Assembly (NCBI GenBank): GCA_022865725.1
Contig: JALHTP010000030.1
Location: 1 to 7,692, forward strand
Direction: 5' to 3'
DNA from: Methyloceanibacter sp.
GTDB lineage: Bacteria > Pseudomonadota > Alphaproteobacteria > Rhizobiales > Methyloligellaceae
Length of the DNA: 7,692 nucleotides
The first letter of the stretch is position 1. Every line of letters begins with the position of its first letter. Below, one piece after another: positions 5,082 to 7,692 of the stretch. The position numbers were made by a program, and so were the translations under genes. Under the pieces are notes generated by a model that saw nothing but the letters and a program-made list of their open reading frames with translations, had not been told where the DNA came from and made no database searches.

Positions 5082-7208
5082 TTATTGTTGATGGGCGAGC
5101 ACCGCGAGCAAGAGCAGCGCGACGATATTGGTGATCTTGATCATCGGATTCACCGCAGGCCCGGCAGTGTCCTTGTAGGGATCGCCGACCGTATCGCCGG
5201 TCACAGCGGCTTTGTGCGCCTCTGAGCCTTTGCCGCCGTAATTGCCGTCCTCGATATATTTCTTGGCGTTGTCCCAGGCTCCTCCCCCCGCCGTCATGGA
5301 GATGGCGACGAACAGGCCCGTGACGATGACGCCGAGCAGCATGGCGCCGAGCGCGGAGAAGGCTGCGCTCTTGCCGGCGATCCAATTGATGATGAAGTAG
5401 AAGGCGACCGGTGACAGGACCGGCAACAGCGACGGGATGATCATCTCCTTGATCGCCGCGCGGGTGAGGAGATCGACCGCGCGCTTATAGTCCGGGCGTT
5501 CCGTGCCCTGCATGATGCCGGGATTCTCCTTGAACTGGCGGCGTACCTCCTCGACGATCGCCGAGGCCGCGCGGCCCACCGCTGTCATGGCGATGCCGCC
5601 GAACAGATAAGGGAGCAGGCCGCCGAGGAAGAGGCCGACCACTACGTAAGGATTGGACAGCGAGAAGGTGGGATCGATGCCCTGGAAATAAGGAAACCTG
5701 TCGGCATTGGCCGCGAAGAATTTCAGGTCCTCGGTATAGGCCGCGAACAGAACGAGCGCACCGAGCCCCGCCGAGCCGATGGCGTAGCCCTTAGTCACGG
5801 CCTTGGTGGTGTTGCCGACCGCGTCGAGCGCGTCGGTGGTCTTGCGGATGTCCTTCGGCAGGCCCGCCATCTCGGCGATGCCGCCGGCATTGTCGGTGAC
5901 CGGACCGAACGCATCGAGCGCCACGATCATGCCGGCGAGCGCCAGCATGGTGGTGACCGCGATGGCGATGCCGAATAGGCCGGCAAGCCCGTAGGCGACG
6001 ATGATGGCCCCCATGATCACGAGCGCGGGCAGCGCCGTCGATTCCAGCGAGATGGCGAGGCCCTGGATCACGTTGGTGCCGTGGCCGGTGACGGAGGCCT
6101 TGGCGATCGACTGCACCGGGCGAAAGTTCGTGCCGGTGTAATACTCAGTGATGACCACGATCAGGGCCGTGACGACGAGGCCGACGGCGCCGCAATAGAA
6201 CAGCGACATGCCGGTGAAGCTCACGTCGCCCACCTTCATGGCGGTGTCCATGCCGACCAGCCAAGCCGTCAAGGGCCAAAGTAAAATGAGCGAGAGCACG
6301 CCTGTCGCGAGCACGCCTTTATAGAGCGCGCCCATGATCGACTGGCTCTTGCCGAGGCGCACGAAATAGGTGCCGACGATGGAGGTGATGACGCAGGTGG
6401 CGCCGATGGCGAGCGGGTAGAGCATCATCTGCATGACGCGATCCTCGCCGCCGGCGAAGTAGATGGAGGCGAGCACCATGGTGGCCACCACGGTCACCAC
6501 ATAGGTCTCGAACAAATCGGCCGCCATGCCGGCGCAGTCGCCGACATTGTCGCCCACGTTGTCGGCGATGGTGGCCGGGTTGCGCGGGTCGTCCTCGGGG
6601 ATGCCGGCCTCGACCTTGCCGACGAGATCGCCGCCGACATCGGCGCCCTTGGTGAAGATGCCGCCGCCGAGACGGGCGAAGATGGAGATGAGCGAGGCGC
6701 CGAAGCCGAGAGCGACGAGCGCGTCGATGACCTCGCGCGAGGCGGGGCTAAGCCCGAGCACCTGGGTGAGGATGAGGAAATAGACCGAGACGCCGAGCAG
6801 GGCGAGACCGGCCACCAGAAGTCCGGTGATGGCGCCGGCGCGGAAGGCGAGGCTCAAGCCGGCGGCGAGGCTCTTGGTCGCCGCCTGCGCGGTCCTCACA
6901 TTGGCGCGGACCGAGATGTTCATGCCGATATAGCCGGCGACTCCCGACAGCACCGCGCCGACAGCGAAGCCAATCGCCTGCGGGATGCCGAGCAGATAGG
7001 CGAGGATGAGGAAGATGACCACGCCGACAACGGCGATCGTGGTGTATTGCCGGGCGAGATAGGCTTGCGCGCCTTCTTGGATGGCGGCGGCGATCTCCTG
7101 CATACGCGGCGTGCCGGGGTCGGAAGCGAGAACCGCCCTTGTCGTCCACGCGCCATAGGCGATCGAGAGCGCACCGCAGGCGATGATCAAGTAAAGAACC
7201 CAGGTCAT
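5082..7208 (-). CDS. hppA: H+-translocating membrane pyrophosphatase
   Basis: This 708-aa inner-membrane enzyme hydrolyses pyrophosphate and pumps protons, recovering energy from PPi released by biosynthesis. It is full length and strongly hydrophobic, with many membrane spans consistent with the family's 16. The active-site motifs are intact: GGGIFTKGADVGGDLVGKVE (181-200), then the acidic loop beginning EDDPRNPATIADNVGDNVGD (205-224), DAFGPVTDNAGGIAEM (432-447), and the C-terminal GDTVGDPYKDTAGPA (671-685). The segment GNTTKA (465-470) has Lys469 where K+-dependent enzymes carry alanine, so this is predicted to be the K+-independent H+-pump subclass. The start is the ATG at 7208 with GAGG 8 nt upstream. 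It lies 193 bp downstream of thiL on the same strand and converges on the bamE gene; no T-rich terminator is visible in the 18-bp gap. Confidence 0.97.
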   Translation of the reverse strand: MTWVLYLIIACGALSIAYGAWTTRAVLASDPGTPRMQEIAAAIQEGAQAYLARQYTTIAVVGVVIFLILAYLLGIPQAIGFAVGAVLSGVAGYIGMNISVRANVRTAQAATKSLAAGLSLAFRAGAITGLLVAGLALLGVSVYFLILTQVLGLSPASREVIDALVALGFGASLISIFARLGGGIFTKGADVGGDLVGKVEAGIPEDDPRNPATIADNVGDNVGDCAGMAADLFETYVVTVVATMVLASIYFAGGEDRVMQMMLYPLAIGATCVITSIVGTYFVRLGKSQSIMGALYKGVLATGVLSLILLWPLTAWLVGMDTAMKVGDVSFTGMSLFYCGAVGLVVTALIVVITEYYTGTNFRPVQSIAKASVTGHGTNVIQGLAISLESTALPALVIMGAIIVAYGLAGLFGIAIAVTTMLALAGMIVALDAFGPVTDNAGGIAEMAGLPKDIRKTTDALDAVGNTTKAVTKGYAIGSAGLGALVLFAAYTEDLKFFAANADRFPYFQGIDPTFSLSNPYVVVGLFLGGLLPYLFGGIAMTAVGRAASAIVEEVRRQFKENPGIMQGTERPDYKRAVDLLTRAAIKEMIIPSLLPVLSPVAFYFIINWIAGKSAAFSALGAMLLGVIVTGLFVAISMTAGGGAWDNAKKYIEDGNYGGKGSEAHKAAVTGDTVGDPYKDTAGPAVNPMIKITNIVALLLLAVLAHQQ

Positions 7209-7267
7209 GACTTCTGCCTCTATTCGTTCGATTTGGATTTGCGGGAGAACAAGGCCGGAGGGCGAGA

Positions 7268-7279
7268 CACGATGTCGTG
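7268..7279. repeat. Short inverted repeat in the hppA leader
   Basis: CACGA-tg-TCGTG forms 5-bp arms around a 2-nt centre, about 60 bp upstream of hppA and just downstream of the putative -10 box. Its position would suit an operator, but the repeat is short and could be chance in GC-rich DNA. Confidence 0.3.
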
Positions 7280-7285
7280 CCCCGG

Positions 7286-7315
7286 CCCATAGCCCCCGAG
7301 AGTGGTTGGTGCCAA
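7286..7315 (-). promoter_or_regulatory. Putative hppA promoter
   Basis: On the minus strand TTGGCA (7315-7310) resembles a -35 box (five of six). A weak TATGGG (7291-7286) lies 18 bp downstream. Transcription would start near 7279 with a leader of about 70 nt. The -10 is poor, so this is a tentative call supported mainly by the 193-bp gap before hppA. Confidence 0.25.
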
Positions 7316-7325
7316 GCCCGCGCGG

Positions 7326-7379
7326 AAAATGCCAAAGTTGGGGGGCGGACGCAAGGAAGCTCTAAGTTTGGCGCATTTT
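7326..7379 (-). terminator. Long bulged inverted repeat after thiL, possible terminator
   Basis: The arms aaaatgccaaagtt (7326-7339) and aagtttggcgcatttt (7364-7379) pair along 13 bases with one 2-nt bulge and one mismatch, around a 24-nt loop. On the minus strand the structure lies 22 bp past the thiL stop, and its 3' arm ends in TTTT, as an A/U-flanked intrinsic terminator would. The large loop is atypical. It could alternatively be an operator or a processing site between thiL and hppA. Confidence 0.4.
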
Positions 7380-7401
7380 TCCCTAAGTCCTTGGGACCAG
7401 C

Positions 7402-7692
7402 CTAGAAATGGGAGAATCCCTTGCGGTCGAGCTTCAGAGGCTCCCCGTCAGGGCGAAGCACGCGGACCTCGCCGGGCAATGCTTCGATGCGGCCGATCAT
7501 GGTGAGCCTCGCGCCTTTCGCTGCCGCCTCCGCCTCGAAGGACGCGGCGGCGGCCTCCGGCACCGCGGCCACGATCTCATAATCGTCCCCCGCCGTGAGC
7601 AGCGTGGGCAGCAGCCCTGGCTCACGCTGAAGCGCCTTTTGCGCGGCCGCGGAGAACGGCACGCGCGCGGTCTCGATCAGAGCTCCGACATG
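7402..7692 (-). CDS. thiL: Thiamine-monophosphate kinase, C-terminal part (truncated by window)
   Basis: The last 96 residues are visible; the reading frame stays open to the window edge, so the start lies outside. ThiL phosphorylates thiamine monophosphate to thiamine pyrophosphate with ATP, the last step of thiamine cofactor synthesis. The recognisable part is LLTAGDDYEIVAAVPEA, matching the conserved TGGDDYEL-type motif of the PurM-like C-terminal domain. It is preceded by a helix with PFSAAAQKAL and followed by IGRIEA and a closing DGEPLKLDRKGFSHF. A GTG at 7662 exists in frame but is internal, since homology continues upstream of it. It precedes hppA on the same strand, as is common in Hyphomicrobiales. 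Confidence 0.85.
   Translation of the reverse strand, partial: HVGALIETARVPFSAAAQKALQREPGLLPTLLTAGDDYEIVAAVPEAAAASFEAEAAAKGARLTMIGRIEALPGEVRVLRPDGEPLKLDRKGFSHF

Overview
The window reads as a piece of the core chromosome of an alphaproteobacterium, most likely of the order Hyphomicrobiales (Rhizobiales). The evidence is the high GC content, the gene order (Cbp3-type chaperone, DUF177, plsX, fabH, ihfA, merR on one strand with a divergent bamE-type lipoprotein gene) and the thiL-hppA pair. Genus cannot be fixed from sequence alone; a Beijerinckiaceae/Methylocystaceae-like lineage is only a guess. There are no transposases, CRISPR arrays, phage genes or integrases, and gene packing is tight. 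I did not find an undescribed system here.

Layout from left to right. Positions 3-80 hold a complete minus-strand tRNA-Pro(GGG) with an encoded CCA end and a plausible promoter. Positions 153-4441 form a run of six minus-strand genes, transcribed right to left: a Cbp3-family ubiquinol-cytochrome c chaperone, a DUF177/YceD protein (ATGA overlap), plsX, fabH, ihfA and a MerR-family regulator. A good sigma70-like promoter lies in front of plsX and a weaker one in front of ihfA, so the run is probably several nested transcription units. Positions 4569-5063 hold a plus-strand BamE/SmpA/OmlA lipoprotein gene, divergent from the chaperone gene. It converges on hppA (5082-7208, minus), which encodes a large H+-translocating membrane pyrophosphatase carrying the lysine of the K+-independent subclass. 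The right edge holds the 3' part of thiL (minus, truncated by the window).

How the genes fit together: PlsX makes acyl-phosphate for phospholipid synthesis, and FabH makes the first condensation product of fatty-acid synthesis. IhfA is one half of the DNA-bending IHF heterodimer. The MerR protein is an orphan regulator with no visible target other than its own operon. The chaperone serves assembly of the bc1 complex, BamE serves outer-membrane protein insertion, and HppA couples pyrophosphate hydrolysis to proton pumping. The common theme is envelope and membrane-energy housekeeping.

Points worth a second look are small. There is a 9-bp inverted repeat with a near-consensus IHF site in front of ihfA. 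A 15-bp tandem repeat inside the chaperone gene encodes a PKPGE insert. A long bulged inverted repeat lies between thiL and hppA. Three genes appear to use TTG starts, and the chaperone ribosome binding site lies in a small hairpin. No gene-free stretch exceeds 300 bases; the longest gaps are 7209-7401, 974-1116, 3158-3287 and 4442-4568, and their contents are listed as features.
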